Shown here: in pieces, positions 1-9,944 of the stretch
Layout of the letters: each line of letters opens with the position of its first letter
Position numbering within the stretch: the first letter of the stretch is position 1
From: Alteromonas stellipolaris
GTDB taxonomy: Bacteria; Pseudomonadota; Gammaproteobacteria; Enterobacterales; Alteromonadaceae
Assembly (NCBI RefSeq): GCF_001562115.1
Contig: NZ_CP013926.1
Span: 682,001 to 746,000, forward strand
Length of the DNA: 64,000 bases
Direction of reading: 5' to 3'
Translations under genes and position numbers: made by a program
The notes under the pieces: generated by a model
Seen by the model: only the letters and a program-made list of their open reading frames with translations
What the model was told of the DNA's origin: nothing
Database searches by the model: none

Positions 1-25
1 TCTGCTGTGTGATAAAGGATTTTGT

Positions 26-832
26 ATGGAACCGTTAACCATCATTTTTGTGAGCTGCTTAGTCCTTGGCGTGGTCGTCGGGTTATTAGCAGGAATGTTA
101 GGTATAGGTGGTGGTCTTATCATCGTTCCTGTACTCTCCTACTTACTGATTCACTTTGCTGGTATGACCGTTGAGACCGTGATGCCGGTGGCCATAGCTA
201 CCTCACTTTCTACCATCATTTTTACGGGCATGTCGTCTGCGTTCGCACACTATCGCTTAGGTAATATCCATAAACCAACGGTGCTTTATACTGGGTTTGG
301 TATAGCAATAGGTGCTATCTTAGGGGCGCAAATTGCCAGTCATATTTCCGGTGCGCTATTAAAAGACATCTTTGCGGTTTTGGTTATTATTATTGCCGCA
401 CAAATGATATTTGGTAAGCAGAAAACATCAGACAGCGAAGCATCGCCATGGGTGCTAAGTTGCGTGGGTAGCGGCACAGGTTTAATTAGCGCACTGATGG
501 GTATTGGTGGTGGCGCCTTGTTAGTACCAGCTTTAGTGTGGTTCAGAATTAACATAAGATTGGCGATTGGCTGCGCGGCATTTAGTGGCTTGCTAATCGC
601 AGTATTTGGCACCGCTAGTTTTGTTGCTGCGGGCTGGCAGCAAGCAGGTATGCCACAGTGGAGTTTAGGTTACGTATATTTGCCCGCCACAGCAGGTATT
701 GTCACCACATCAATATTTACCGCAGGTATCGGCGCTAAGCTGGGCCAGCGGGTAAATACTCGAGTTTTAAAAGCAATGCTAGCGTGTTTGTTAGTGTTGG
801 TAAGTATCAAAATGTTTGTAGGAATTAATTAA
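26..832 (+). CDS. TauE/SafE family sulfite/anion permease
   Basis: Integral inner-membrane protein of the TauE/SafE (DUF81) family, whose members export sulfite, sulfoacetate or related anions; the substrate here cannot be read from sequence. The 268-residue protein is almost entirely hydrophobic and has the internal duplication typical of the family: the glycine-rich motif [13 protein letters not shown] near residue 23 recurs as [13 protein letters not shown] near residue 155. It starts with ATG and ends 4 nt before lgt, whose ribosome binding site lies inside its 3' end, so the two are probably co-transcribed with thyA. Family assignment is firm, substrate unknown. Confidence 0.88.
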   Translation: MEPLTIIFVSCLVLGVVVGLLAGMLGIGGGLIIVPVLSYLLIHFAGMTVETVMPVAIATSLSTIIFTGMSSAFAHYRLGNIHKPTVLYTGFGIAIGAILGAQIASHISGALLKDIFAVLVIIIAAQMIFGKQKTSDSEASPWVLSCVGSGTGLISALMGIGGGALLVPALVWFRINIRLAIGCAAFSGLLIAVFGTASFVAAGWQQAGMPQWSLGYVYLPATAGIVTTSIFTAGIGAKLGQRVNTRVLKAMLACLLVLVSIKMFVGIN

Positions 833-836
833 GCGT

Positions 837-1640
837 ATGGCTGAAAGCAGTTATTTGGTTTTTCCCAGTATAGACCCTATTATTTTTAGCCTCGGGCCAT
901 TAAGTGTCCGTTGGTACGGCATGATGTACCTCGTTGGTTTTATTGCCGCGTATTTGTTAGCGCAGAAGCGTTTGTCGCGCACTGAATGGACGCGAGATCA
1001 ACTCAGCGACTTATTGTTCTGGAGCTTTGTTGGTGTGATTTTAGGTGGTCGTATTGGCTATGTGTTCTTCTATCAGTTTGGCATGTTTCTAGAAAACCCC
1101 CTCTACCTGTTTAAAATATGGGCCGGTGGTATGTCGTTCCATGGCGGGCTTGTTGGCGTATTAGTGGCGTTAATGTGGCAAGCTAAGCGAATGAAAGCCA
1201 CCTTCTTGCAATTAGGTGATTTCGTTGCACCACTAGTTCCCATTGGTTTAGGCGCAGGACGCATCGGAAACTTCCTTAACGCTGAATTATGGGGCCGTAC
1301 CACTGATGTGCCTTGGGCTATCATTTTCCCAAACGCCGGTAATGTGCCTCGCCATCCTTCCCAGTTATATGAATTTGCCTTGGAAGGCGTATTATTGTTT
1401 GTTATTTTATGGCTTTATTCTGCTAAACCTCGACCGGTTGGCGCGGTAAGTGGTGTCTTTTTACTTGGCTATGGGAGTTTCCGTTTTATCGTGGAGTACT
1501 TTAGAGAGCCAGATGCTCACATTGGTTTATACCAAATGGGGCTAAGCCAAGGGCAGCTATTATGTTTACCTATGATTGCATTAGGCATAGGGCTATTAGT
1601 GCGCGCCTACACCCGCCAACAGCAACAAATTAAACAATAA
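837..1640 (+). CDS. lgt: Prolipoprotein diacylglyceryl transferase
   Basis: Transfers the diacylglyceryl group of phosphatidylglycerol to the lipobox cysteine of prolipoproteins in the inner membrane, the first step of lipoprotein maturation. The 267-residue length is normal for Lgt. Several membrane segments are visible, with the conserved FHGGLVG motif near residue 100 and the Lgt signature around [16 protein letters not shown] near 139-154. A C-terminal [12 protein letters not shown] block also matches the family. It is followed 12 nt later by thyA, a pairing common in Proteobacteria. The enzyme is needed to process the many lipoproteins encoded further along this window. Confidence 0.97.
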   Translation: MAESSYLVFPSIDPIIFSLGPLSVRWYGMMYLVGFIAAYLLAQKRLSRTEWTRDQLSDLLFWSFVGVILGGRIGYVFFYQFGMFLENPLYLFKIWAGGMSFHGGLVGVLVALMWQAKRMKATFLQLGDFVAPLVPIGLGAGRIGNFLNAELWGRTTDVPWAIIFPNAGNVPRHPSQLYEFALEGVLLFVILWLYSAKPRPVGAVSGVFLLGYGSFRFIVEYFREPDAHIGLYQMGLSQGQLLCLPMIALGIGLLVRAYTRQQQQIKQ

Positions 1641-1652
1641 ATAAGAAGAAAG

Positions 1653-2486
1653 ATGAAAGAATATCTCGCATTGATGCGCCATGTACGTGATACAGGTGTA
1701 AAAAAGGAAGACCGCACTGGAACCGGCACATTAAGTGTATTTGGCTATCAAATGCGGTTTGATTTACAACAAGGCTTTCCGTTAGTTACCACTAAAAAAT
1801 GCCACCTTAAATCTATTATTCACGAGCTGCTATGGTTCTTGAAAGGCGAAAGTAACATCGCTTATTTGAAAGAAAATGGCGTGAGCATTTGGGATGGTTG
1901 GGCAACAGAAGAGGGCGAATTAGGCCCTGTATACGGTAAGCAATGGCGCAGTTGGGATAATGGCGATGGTACAACTATCGATCAGATAGCCGATGTGATT
2001 GACCAAATCAAAACCAATCCAGATTCTCGCCGTCTTATTGTCAGTGCATGGAATCCGTCTGTATTGCCAGATACACAATATTCGCCAAGTGAAAATGCGA
2101 GTATGGGTAAGCAAGCATTGCCACCGTGTCATACTATGTTTCAATTCTATGTGCTTGATGGCAAATTGAGTTGTCAGCTATATCAGCGCAGCGGTGATAT
2201 TTTCTTAGGTATTCCTTTTAATATTGCTAGCTATGCTTTACTCACCATGATGATCGCCCAAGTATGTGACCTAGCGCCAGGTGACTTCATTCTGACATTA
2301 GGTGATGCGCATTTATATAGTAATCATCTAGAGCAAGTTGACCTGCAACTAAGCCGAGAGCCTTTTGCGCCGCCCGTTATGGAATTAAACGAAAGCGTGA
2401 AAGATATTTTTGATTTTTCATTTGAGGACTTTACGCTTAAAGGCTATCAGTCTCACCCTCACATAAAAGCACCGGTCGCAATATAA
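1653..2486 (+). CDS. thyA: Thymidylate synthase
   Basis: Converts dUMP to dTMP with methylene-tetrahydrofolate; cytoplasmic. The active-site stretch [11 protein letters not shown] carries the catalytic cysteine, and [20 protein letters not shown] is the dUMP-binding signature. The protein is 277 residues, slightly longer than the 264 of E. coli because of a short insertion before the catalytic cysteine (around residues 140-155). The stop codon overlaps the strong ribosome binding site (TAAGGAGGT) of the next gene, so thyA and the response regulator downstream are likely in one transcript. Confidence 0.97.
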   Translation: MKEYLALMRHVRDTGVKKEDRTGTGTLSVFGYQMRFDLQQGFPLVTTKKCHLKSIIHELLWFLKGESNIAYLKENGVSIWDGWATEEGELGPVYGKQWRSWDNGDGTTIDQIADVIDQIKTNPDSRRLIVSAWNPSVLPDTQYSPSENASMGKQALPPCHTMFQFYVLDGKLSCQLYQRSGDIFLGIPFNIASYALLTMMIAQVCDLAPGDFILTLGDAHLYSNHLEQVDLQLSREPFAPPVMELNESVKDIFDFSFEDFTLKGYQSHPHIKAPVAI

Positions 2487-2495
2487 GGAGGTTTT

Positions 2496-3521
2496 GTGTC
2501 TACACCTATTCTTATATGTGATGATTCAGGCTTTGCACGACGCCAAATGGCACGCAGTATCCCAGATGGTTGGGATGTAGAGATTTCATTTGCCGGCAAT
2601 GGGCAAGAAGCTCTTGAGGTTATCCGTGCTGGTAAAGGCGATGTGGTATTTCTTGACCTGAATATGCCTGTTATGGATGGCTATGAAACCATGGAGGCCA
2701 TTCGTAAGGAAGACTTACCTTGCTTGGTTATCGTGGTATCAGGTGACGTACAAGCGCAAGCGAGAGAACGGATGTTAGCCTTAGGTGCCATCGATTTCAT
2801 TCGTAAACCTATCGATAACGAAAAACTTACCAATATTTTATCTTCTTACGGTATTTACAGCGGCATTTCTACTGCAGTGCAGCGAGAAGCCGTTGCAAGA
2901 GACACCGATGCGTCATCGTTGGACGACAAGCTAGATGCGTACCGTGAAATGGTGAATATCGCCATGGGGCGAGCAGGTGAAAGCCTAGCGCAACTTATGG
3001 GCGAGTTTGTCGACCTGCCTATTCCCAATGTTAATTTGCTAGAAAGTAATGAACTGTCGATGGCCATTGCCGAAATAAATCGCAACGACTGTGTATCGGC
3101 AGTGTCGAAAGGTTTTGTCAGTGCTGGAATTCGCGGTGAAGCGCTGGTTATCTTCAATGATACTAACTCGCAAAACATTGTTGAGTTATTAAAATATGAT
3201 GCCCATCAGTCCACGGGCAGCCTAGAGCTTGAAGCCTTAATGGATGTGTCGAATATTTTAATCGGAGCATGCTTAAATGGACTGTCTGAACAACTAAACG
3301 TGTCATTTAGTCATACGCTTCCTGTATTGCTCGGTCGCCATCAGGGACTAGCTGCGTTGCTTAATGACAATGTTAAGAAGTGGGGCAAGGTAATGGCAAT
3401 CGAAATTGGTTACGCCATTAAAGCCAGAGATATTGCATTCGATTTGTTACTCCTGTTTCCCGATGAAGCGATGAACCATATTTATGGTCGTTTAGTGGAT
3501 GTAGAAAGGGAAGCTTCATAA
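2496..3521 (+). CDS. Response regulator with CheC/CheX-like output domain
   Basis: A 341-residue two-domain signalling protein. The N-terminal receiver (about residues 1-120) shows the acidic pair ICDD, the phospho-acceptor aspartate in VVFLDLNMPVMDG and the conserved lysine in FIRKP. The C-terminal part (about 155-335) resembles CheC/CheX phosphatase-type folds, with the ALMDVSNILIGACLNGL helix typical of that group; this second call is weaker. The start is GTG at 2496, fixed by an AAGGAGG Shine-Dalgarno just upstream. Its stop overlaps the ATG of the diguanylate cyclase by one base (TAATG), so the two are translationally coupled and probably form one signalling module. Confidence 0.82.
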   Translation: MSTPILICDDSGFARRQMARSIPDGWDVEISFAGNGQEALEVIRAGKGDVVFLDLNMPVMDGYETMEAIRKEDLPCLVIVVSGDVQAQARERMLALGAIDFIRKPIDNEKLTNILSSYGIYSGISTAVQREAVARDTDASSLDDKLDAYREMVNIAMGRAGESLAQLMGEFVDLPIPNVNLLESNELSMAIAEINRNDCVSAVSKGFVSAGIRGEALVIFNDTNSQNIVELLKYDAHQSTGSLELEALMDVSNILIGACLNGLSEQLNVSFSHTLPVLLGRHQGLAALLNDNVKKWGKVMAIEIGYAIKARDIAFDLLLLFPDEAMNHIYGRLVDVEREAS

Positions 3522-4480
3522 TGATTTCACTTACGGAAAACGGAAATTTACCTGCTGAACTGCTCGACTCTATCGAAGTGGGTATTGTCGTGTTGGATAG
3601 AGATTTCAAGGTAGAGGCGTGGAACAAATTCATGGAAAACCACTCTTCAATTCTACCCCGCGATATTAAAGGCACCTCGTTATTTACCCATTTTTCAGAA
3701 ATTGATGAAAATTGGCTAAGGCTTAAATCAGGCCCAGTATTTAACTTAAAAAGCCCTGTATTTATTATTTGGGAACAGCGCCAATACTTATTTAAATTTG
3801 GCGGCAATAGACCTATTACCTGCCAAGCAAGTTACATGTATCAGAACGTGACCATGTTTCCTTTAATTTCTGAAACCGGTAATGTTGAGAAGTTCTGTAT
3901 CGTCGTTTATGACGTAACAGACCAAGCACTTAGCAAAATTGGTATGGAAAGACTGAATGAAGAGCTAAAAACTGCCAGCCGAATTGATGGCTTAACGGGG
4001 CTGTTTAATCGTCGATACTGGCAGGAGCGTTTTGAGCAATCTTATAAGTTAGCAAAGCGCCAAGACAAGGCGAGTACCGCAATGATGTTAGACATCGATC
4101 ACTTCAAAAAAGTGAACGATACTTATGGTCACCAAGCAGGCGATAAAGTTATTCAGATGCTGTCCGCGCTTATTAAGCGCTGTGTTAGGGAAACTGATTT
4201 AGCAGGCCGTTATGGCGGCGAAGAATTTGCCGTGATTCTTACCGACTCACCCGTTGAAAAAGCCGTTATAGTGGCTGAGCGTATTCGTCGTTTAGCGGAA
4301 CGTTTGGTGGTAGAGCACGATGGTGAAGAAATTACTTTTACGGTGAGTTTGGGCCTAGCTGAATTCGACCTTAACAGTAAAAGCTCCATGGCTTGGCTTG
4401 AAAAAGCTGACCAAGCGCTTTACGAAGCTAAAGAAAGTGGGCGGAATAAATACTGTATTAGCGCGCTAGCCAGAGTGTAA
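3521..4480 (+). CDS. PAS-GGDEF diguanylate cyclase
   Basis: Predicted to make cyclic-di-GMP. Residues 1-130 form a PAS-like sensory domain (LLDSIEVGIVVLDRDFKVEAWN), followed by a short linker and a GGDEF domain from about residue 150. The catalytic signature is RYGGEEF, an active-type variant, and DIDHFKKVND carries the metal-binding aspartate. No membrane segment or signal peptide is seen, so it is cytoplasmic. It is coupled to the receiver/CheC-like gene upstream, which probably relays its input. No RxxD inhibitory site was obvious just before the GGEEF motif. Confidence 0.92.
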   Translation: MISLTENGNLPAELLDSIEVGIVVLDRDFKVEAWNKFMENHSSILPRDIKGTSLFTHFSEIDENWLRLKSGPVFNLKSPVFIIWEQRQYLFKFGGNRPITCQASYMYQNVTMFPLISETGNVEKFCIVVYDVTDQALSKIGMERLNEELKTASRIDGLTGLFNRRYWQERFEQSYKLAKRQDKASTAMMLDIDHFKKVNDTYGHQAGDKVIQMLSALIKRCVRETDLAGRYGGEEFAVILTDSPVEKAVIVAERIRRLAERLVVEHDGEEITFTVSLGLAEFDLNSKSSMAWLEKADQALYEAKESGRNKYCISALARV

Positions 4481-4548
4481 CGCAACTCTTTGCAACGCAA
4501 CTATTTGTAACGTAACTACATGCATAGTCTTCTTCGGTAGCTTCAAAC

Positions 4549-4581
4549 AGAGTTGGTAGTGCGCTTATTACACTAACTCTG
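4549..4581. terminator. Imperfect hairpin between convergent genes
   Basis: The short gap between the diguanylate cyclase (+) and the hybrid kinase (-) contains AGAGTT and AACTCT arms extended by GTAG/CTAC-like pairing with a bulge. It could end transcription from either side. There is no clear U-tract, so the call is weak. Confidence 0.35.
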
Positions 4582-4591
4582 CGTTTACTCC

Positions 4592-6778
4592 CTATAACTT
4601 CAACAGGGTTAATCCTAATGTATTTTTCAACTCTTGAAAGGTAACAGGTTTAACTAAGTGGTATCGAACACCAGCAAGCTCAGAGGCCTTCCTGTCGTCT
4701 TTATGTGCGTTAGCCGTAATAGCAACGATGGGAATATTTGGTTTTTTCTCTTTAATGATTTTTGCCACCTCTAATCCGCTTATATCAGGTAAATTAATAT
4801 CTAACAAAATAGCGTCGTAGGACTCTTCACTCGCTAGCATGATGGCGTCATTACCATTGGTTACTGTCTTAGGTGAGTGACCCATGCATATCAGCATATT
4901 TTCAAGCATCTGTGCATTGATAGGCTCATCTTCTACCACCAGTATCTTGGCATGACTCACCGATTGATAGGCGGATTTATTCGGATGTGCTAAGTGATGA
5001 AGCGTATCTACAATACGGTTTTTATCAACTGGCTTAACAAAAGATTGCCATATTTCAAGCTTACTGTTTGCAATAACATTGGCAATATCTGGTGTCGCCG
5101 ACAACACCACAATAGGTGGCGTACGCTTTCCGTAAATTGCATGAAGTGTTCGAGTTAGCTCTAAACCATCGATGCCAGGCATGTAAAGGTCGGCGAAAAT
5201 GGCAGTGTATTGTAGTAACTCATCATGCAAGCTTAATAGGTCTGAACCTGAAGCAAAACAACGGGCGGAAAACCCTTCGCTAGTAATAATGTTTTGTATA
5301 TGCAGTCGAGAAATTTCTAAATCATCAACAATAGCGAAGCGCGCATTGCTAGTATTAGCTTTGGGTGTTTCGATATCGGGTAAAGGCGTAATAGGAATAT
5401 TGGCAACAAATTCAGTACCAATGCCCTCTTGGCTTGTAAACGAAAGGCGGCCGCCAAGTTGATCAATACTTTTCTGCACCACAGTTAGCCCAATGCCAGC
5501 CCCTGGAAACCTATGATCTAGCGGCTGTTCGCCACGAAAAAAGCGTTCAAAAATTTTAGACTTTATATCATCCGCAATGCCTAGTCCTGAGTCTCTCACT
5601 TTTATGACCAAAAATACCTTTTTGTTTCTCACCAAGGTTGTGACATTTACATCGATGATGCCATTGGGTGTGAACTTAACGGCATTGTCTAACGTGTTGC
5701 GGATGACTTTAGATAAGTTTATGGCATCCCCTTCGATAAAGTGCGGCACGCTATGGTTGCAATGCATCGTAAATTCGACTTTTTTCCCTCTAACCTGAAC
5801 GGAGTAAGGGGATATGCACTCGTCGAGTAAACTGATGAGGTCAACTCGGCCAATGTGTTTATCTTGTTCGCTATCAATCGATAAAATATCGAGCAAGTTA
5901 TTGGTTAAATTTAACAGCCGATAGCATGATTGTTCAGCTTGTTGAATGAGCTTTCCTTGCTGGTGCTTCATGTTAGGAATAAGTTCTAGTGCAGTAATGA
6001 TGGCACTAATTGGTCCTCTAAACTCGTGGCTCATTAAGTTTAGGAAGTCGCGCTTTTCATTCTCAAGTAAGGCTTCAGATTCTTGATATTTCGAAGAGAT
6101 ATGCGCTTCTTTCTTAAGTAGGCGAGTTCTATTTTGGTTGATTTTTGAGAAAACAAATAGCCACAGCGCCATAAGAGAAAGTGCTAACAAGGCGGTAATC
6201 ACGAACAAGCTTACCTTGAGGTTCTGAGCACTGTGACTCAACCGATTCAAGGTGATTTGTTCTTGAAGCCGAATATCTCTAATGAGTGGCGAAAGCTGAA
6301 GCGGGGGGGATAGATAACCCGCTACTTCACTAGGTGGTAAACCAACAATAGTACGGAGCAAATAAAAAGTAACTTTCACCTGCTCGGGAAGTGAAAGTGA
6401 AGTGCTCATTTGTTGTTCGCTGATATAGGCATCTAAACTGAGTGCTTGGGTATTAAAGTCATCGAAATGCGCATCGTCAATTAAAAAAGCATGTTGAAAG
6501 TGATACTTTGCTTCAACGACAAGGGGCATTAATTCCCTCTGAATAGTGGCTATTTCATCTGAAGGTTGTGGCTTAGTAAGTGTCTCAATATGGTTTTCTA
6601 TTTCAATAAGTGCATGATGCAGTGAGTTGCTCGCACTTAGCGATTGCGACAACGTATAGTGGGTGTGTAAAAAGTGGTATAGGTAGGCGAAAAAACACAA
6701 TATAACTACGGCAAACCCTGTAGCGATGTATAAATTCCAATGCGTTACTTCGTTAAACGGTACTTCATTCTTGCTCAT
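4592..6778 (-). CDS. Hybrid sensor histidine kinase with two receiver domains
   Basis: A 728-residue membrane kinase. Order: transmembrane helix near residues 16-38, a periplasmic sensor of about 150 residues without a recognised fold, a second helix near 190-212, a HisKA domain with the phospho-accepting histidine in LMSHEFRGP (about residue 250), an HATPase domain (GLGIADDIKSKIFERFFRG, GAGIGLTVV), then two receivers. The first receiver (FAIVDDLEISR ... AIFADLYMPG) and the second (ILVVEDEPINAQML ... AILLDINLPD) both keep the acceptor aspartate. No HPt domain is present, so a separate phosphotransfer protein is expected. Architecture resembles the BarA/TorS/LuxQ class; the signal is unknown. 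Confidence 0.92.
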   Translation of the reverse strand: MSKNEVPFNEVTHWNLYIATGFAVVILCFFAYLYHFLHTHYTLSQSLSASNSLHHALIEIENHIETLTKPQPSDEIATIQRELMPLVVEAKYHFQHAFLIDDAHFDDFNTQALSLDAYISEQQMSTSLSLPEQVKVTFYLLRTIVGLPPSEVAGYLSPPLQLSPLIRDIRLQEQITLNRLSHSAQNLKVSLFVITALLALSLMALWLFVFSKINQNRTRLLKKEAHISSKYQESEALLENEKRDFLNLMSHEFRGPISAIITALELIPNMKHQQGKLIQQAEQSCYRLLNLTNNLLDILSIDSEQDKHIGRVDLISLLDECISPYSVQVRGKKVEFTMHCNHSVPHFIEGDAINLSKVIRNTLDNAVKFTPNGIIDVNVTTLVRNKKVFLVIKVRDSGLGIADDIKSKIFERFFRGEQPLDHRFPGAGIGLTVVQKSIDQLGGRLSFTSQEGIGTEFVANIPITPLPDIETPKANTSNARFAIVDDLEISRLHIQNIITSEGFSARCFASGSDLLSLHDELLQYTAIFADLYMPGIDGLELTRTLHAIYGKRTPPIVVLSATPDIANVIANSKLEIWQSFVKPVDKNRIVDTLHHLAHPNKSAYQSVSHAKILVVEDEPINAQMLENMLICMGHSPKTVTNGNDAIMLASEESYDAILLDINLPDISGLEVAKIIKEKKPNIPIVAITANAHKDDRKASELAGVRYHLVKPVTFQELKNTLGLTLLKL

Positions 6779-6957
6779 AGCGACTCCATGCTACTACGCC
6801 TACTATTGGTCTTTTCTTGATTTTCCATTAGACGTTACTGGCTTTCCACTCAGCCATTGGGCTTTCGCCAGACCCACTACTACTACTACATTTTAATCGG
6901 CTACATTGAAGCCAAGTGAAAGCTTATTATATGGCTAATTTAGGCCATCCTTTTACG

Positions 6958-7017
6958 AACTCATTTCCTCATCATTGCTATATGCACAGTAGTTTAACTT
7001 TAGATGGGAAATGAGTT
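6958..7017. repeat. Inverted repeat downstream of the AmpG-like gene
   Basis: AACTCATTTCC (6958-6968) is repeated inverted as GGAAATGAGTT (7007-7017) around a 38-nt loop. It lies just past the stop of the minus-strand MFS gene and may form its 3' end structure. The rest of 6779-7026 shows no gene. Confidence 0.4.
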
Positions 7018-7026
7018 ATTGCAATG

Positions 7027-8364
7027 TTATTGCTCAGAAGTTTTAGATTTTTCTAAATGAGTGATTTTATGTCTAATATTGTGTAAGAACAGCAAACTGG
7101 GAATAACCATAAGTGCTGTAATAACAAAGAACTGGCTCCAATTACCGTCAAGGAAATCAACCACGAAACCACTACTGGATGCTACTAAGGTTCTTCCCGC
7201 TACACTTAGCGATGCCATAAGGGCGTATTGGGTGGCACTGAAAGCGCGATTACACAACAGAGAAATAAAAGCGACCATAGCCACGGTGCTCCAAGCAGCC
7301 GTAAAACCGTCGATAATAACCGCGGCGGCCAGTAGTGTAACATCAGGCCCAGTAGTGGCTATAAGTGAGAACATAAGGTTAGAAGCCGCCATAGCAATAC
7401 CGGCGGTCATTAAGCCCTTGTAAATGCCGTAGCGAATATTGACTAGCCCACCTATCAGAGAAAAGATAATGGTTACCCACCAATTGAGCAGCTTTGAGTA
7501 AGTGCCTATATCGCTATTTGAAAAACCAATCTCTTTGTAAAAAACGATACTCATTCTTCCTAAGAAGGCTTCTCCAATCTTAAACAAGAATATAAACAGC
7601 AAAAACGAGAGGGCGAGCTTGACGCCATTACGGGAGAAAAACTCGGAAAAAGGGGCCACTAAAGTTTGTTTAAACCAAAACGCTATTCTAGAAGAGCCTT
7701 CTCCGGCACTGCCTTGTGTTGGGCTCCCCACCACTTGGCTACGCAATAAATCCCTGTCTATGTCTGGTTCTTTAGCAAAAAGTGTTGAGACCATAAGTAG
7801 AAGCATGAAAAGGGCAAGTAAGCCGTAAATATCAGGCCAATACCAGCTGCTGTTGTCTGCAATAAAAAACGGGATGGCCCCAAGTCCACCATAACCCGTC
7901 CACCATCCTGCGGTGGCAACGGAAGAGGCAGCAGATAAACCGTCATTGTCATTTTCTTCAATAACATCAATTCGATAACCATCTATCGCAATATCTTGAG
8001 TAGAAGAAAAAATAGCGATGAGCAAACCCACCAATGCCAAATAAAATAAGTGACTATTGGCCGATAACTGTGTCATCAACGCACAACACAGGGCTATGCC
8101 ACCTTGCATGATGAAAATCCAGCCTCGACGCTGGCCAAGAAAGCGAGGTTTTACGCGGTCAATTAAAGGAGACCAAAGAAAATTGAATGAATAGACCGCA
8201 AAGATAGCACCAAACAAGCCAATGGCTGACCGAGATAGGCCTTCATCTTTTAACCAAGCAGATAGCACTGAACCAATCATAATCCATGGAAAACCACTGG
8301 TAATGCCAAATAGAAAAATACTGAGGTAACGTCGGTCGTGATAAGTTTTCAGAGAGTCTAACAA
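7027..8364 (-). CDS. AmpG-like MFS transporter
   Basis: Major facilitator of the AmpG/acetyl-CoA-transporter-like group, with about 12 hydrophobic helices over 445 residues. AmpG imports anhydromuropeptides for wall recycling, and the N-terminal run FGITSGFPWIMIGSVLSAWL and the loop DRVKPRFLGQRRGW match that group. The start is a TTG at 8364, preceded by GGAA; the nearby ATG at 8375 is out of frame and stops after five codons. A 10-bp inverted repeat lies in the leader. Not part of the galactan locus. Exact substrate unproven. Confidence 0.78.
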   Translation of the reverse strand: MLDSLKTYHDRRYLSIFLFGITSGFPWIMIGSVLSAWLKDEGLSRSAIGLFGAIFAVYSFNFLWSPLIDRVKPRFLGQRRGWIFIMQGGIALCCALMTQLSANSHLFYLALVGLLIAIFSSTQDIAIDGYRIDVIEENDNDGLSAASSVATAGWWTGYGGLGAIPFFIADNSSWYWPDIYGLLALFMLLLMVSTLFAKEPDIDRDLLRSQVVGSPTQGSAGEGSSRIAFWFKQTLVAPFSEFFSRNGVKLALSFLLFIFLFKIGEAFLGRMSIVFYKEIGFSNSDIGTYSKLLNWWVTIIFSLIGGLVNIRYGIYKGLMTAGIAMAASNLMFSLIATTGPDVTLLAAAVIIDGFTAAWSTVAMVAFISLLCNRAFSATQYALMASLSVAGRTLVASSSGFVVDFLDGNWSQFFVITALMVIPSLLFLHNIRHKITHLEKSKTSEQ

Positions 8365-8380
8365 TTGCGTTCCATGGCCA

Positions 8381-8417
8381 AAGCGTGATCGTTTCGTATT
8401 GAGCCATGATCACGCTT
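8381..8417. promoter_or_regulatory. Inverted repeat upstream of the AmpG-like gene
   Basis: AAGCGTGATC (8381-8390) and GATCACGCTT (8408-8417) are perfect 10-bp inverted arms around a 17-nt loop, just 5' of the TTG start of the transporter. Either an operator or a leader hairpin. Confidence 0.4.
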
Positions 8418-8482
8418 GAGTTTCAATGAAAACGAGCGATAAAGGGTTGAATCACTGATAAATTAAGGAATAAAGAAAGTCG

Positions 8483-8812
8483 TTAGGGACGGATACCAAC
8501 ACAATCGATGGGGCAGTGCCCTTTTCCTTCTAAGAACAATACACAGTTCATTAACTCATCGACGAGATATTTATCTGAACGTAACTTATCTTCTTGCCAA
8601 AAATGGACTTGATGGAGCAAATGCCAAAAGACCCGTTCCTTATAGGTGTAAGGTTGGGTAAATGTGTACTCTATCTGGCCCCATTCTTCCATACTATCCC
8701 AAAAGAATAGTTCGATCTCCTCGACCGGAAGCTCTCCTTGCCAAAATGACCTCAGATAAAAACACAGCTGCTTGGCCTTTTTGTTTACGAATGTTTGAAC
8801 AGTCATAGACAC
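8483..8812 (-). CDS. Conserved hypothetical protein, 109 aa
   Basis: Small soluble protein without signal peptide or membrane helix and without a family I recognise. It is rich in aromatic residues (FYLRSFWQGE, ELFFWDSMEEW, VFWHLLHQVHFW) and has two cysteines near the C-terminus (CPIDCVG). It sits alone between the AmpG-like gene and the DUF3530-type gene. Codon use and length argue for a real gene rather than a chance frame. Confidence 0.6.
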   Translation of the reverse strand: MSMTVQTFVNKKAKQLCFYLRSFWQGELPVEEIELFFWDSMEEWGQIEYTFTQPYTYKERVFWHLLHQVHFWQEDKLRSDKYLVDELMNCVLFLEGKGHCPIDCVGIRP

Positions 8813-8942
8813 ACAGCCGCCGTTATTAAAGATTAAAATGAATTATAGTTCAGAACAATCAGTGATACCTTGTGAAACACAAGGCACATGAGATAGATTA
8901 CTGTTTTAAGCTGTAAATTAGACTAGTTGGTTTAGATTCTAA

Positions 8943-9815
8943 TTACCAGCCTAAATGTTGAGTCCATCCAAGAACGCTGCCAGCAATCAACTGAATTTTA
9001 GCTCTATTCTCATTGTCCATTAGACCAAAGGTTGAATTTTGGGTTGAGAGTGACTGTTGTCTGTAGTGGAGTTTGAGTGAGGTGATGGCAAGTTGTTTTC
9101 GTTTCGTTTCTGTTTGCGATGCCCATGTATTGGTGTCGTTAATAGATAAATCTAATACCGGGAATTCTGTTCCAGCAATAAATTCAGGTACACCGCGATT
9201 TATGTCGGCATTCGGCCAAAAGGGGGTGATGGCGACTAAAGTGTCTGGTGAGGGAATAATGCCTTTAGAACCTAAATCCAGCAATTGTGCAGCCTGCATA
9301 CCATAAGCAATGTTCATTCTAAACCCTTGATGACTTTCAAGGTGCGTATTAAGCGCATTGATTAAGATGGTTAAATGCTGACTGGACGATACGTAACTTT
9401 GTCGCTGAAGTCGACTGTCACTTTTCGGGTGAATGGCTTCATCGACGGGAAGGTCAGGGTCTTCTTCTAGCGTGAATGAAACTGGGCTAACCACAGCATG
9501 CCAACCTTTTTCATTCAGTAAGCTGGCTAAGTGACGCGCGTCCCCAATAGAAAGTCCGGTGGGTGAGGCATCAGCTAATATAATGGCCGCTCCGCGAGAG
9601 ATGGGTAATGCTGATGGGCTCTCAAAAATAGGCACGCGGATTTCCCCAGCCATTACATAGGTAATGTCATCGGGTAAAAAAGCGTGGGTAATATCCTCAT
9701 ACAAGCTTTGGGCTTGCGCACCAGGCGCAAAATATCCCATCAAAAACATAAGGCTAAAGCTGCAACCCACCACGAGAAAGCGAAATAAACGTAACATGGC
9801 GTACCAATAAAGCAT
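8943..9815 (-). CDS. Exported DUF3530-like alpha/beta-hydrolase-type protein
   Basis: A 290-residue protein with an N-terminal signal peptide (LFRFLVVGCSFSLMFLMGYFAPGAQAQS, cleaved near AQA). The body has the strand/helix pattern of a degenerate alpha/beta-hydrolase (AAIILADASPTGLSIGDARHLASLLNEKGWHAV), as in DUF3530 proteins common in Alteromonas and Pseudomonas. No classic nucleophile elbow GxSxG is evident, so catalysis is doubtful; GYGMQAAQL-like geometry occurs as IAYGMQAAQL. An internal ATG at 9797 gives a tighter signal peptide and may be the true start. Function unknown. Confidence 0.65.
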   Translation of the reverse strand: MLYWYAMLRLFRFLVVGCSFSLMFLMGYFAPGAQAQSLYEDITHAFLPDDITYVMAGEIRVPIFESPSALPISRGAAIILADASPTGLSIGDARHLASLLNEKGWHAVVSPVSFTLEEDPDLPVDEAIHPKSDSRLQRQSYVSSSQHLTILINALNTHLESHQGFRMNIAYGMQAAQLLDLGSKGIIPSPDTLVAITPFWPNADINRGVPEFIAGTEFPVLDLSINDTNTWASQTETKRKQLAITSLKLHYRQQSLSTQNSTFGLMDNENRAKIQLIAGSVLGWTQHLGW

Positions 9816-9944
9816 TCAACAGTTTTATTATCGGCTAAAGCTTTGAAAACTTCAGTTCGAACCAATAGTATTTTTTAGCACTTGGTTAATTAACCGCTTA
9901 AATGATAAAAGCTGAAACAGGTAGCTAAGAAGCGCCCCAAAGTC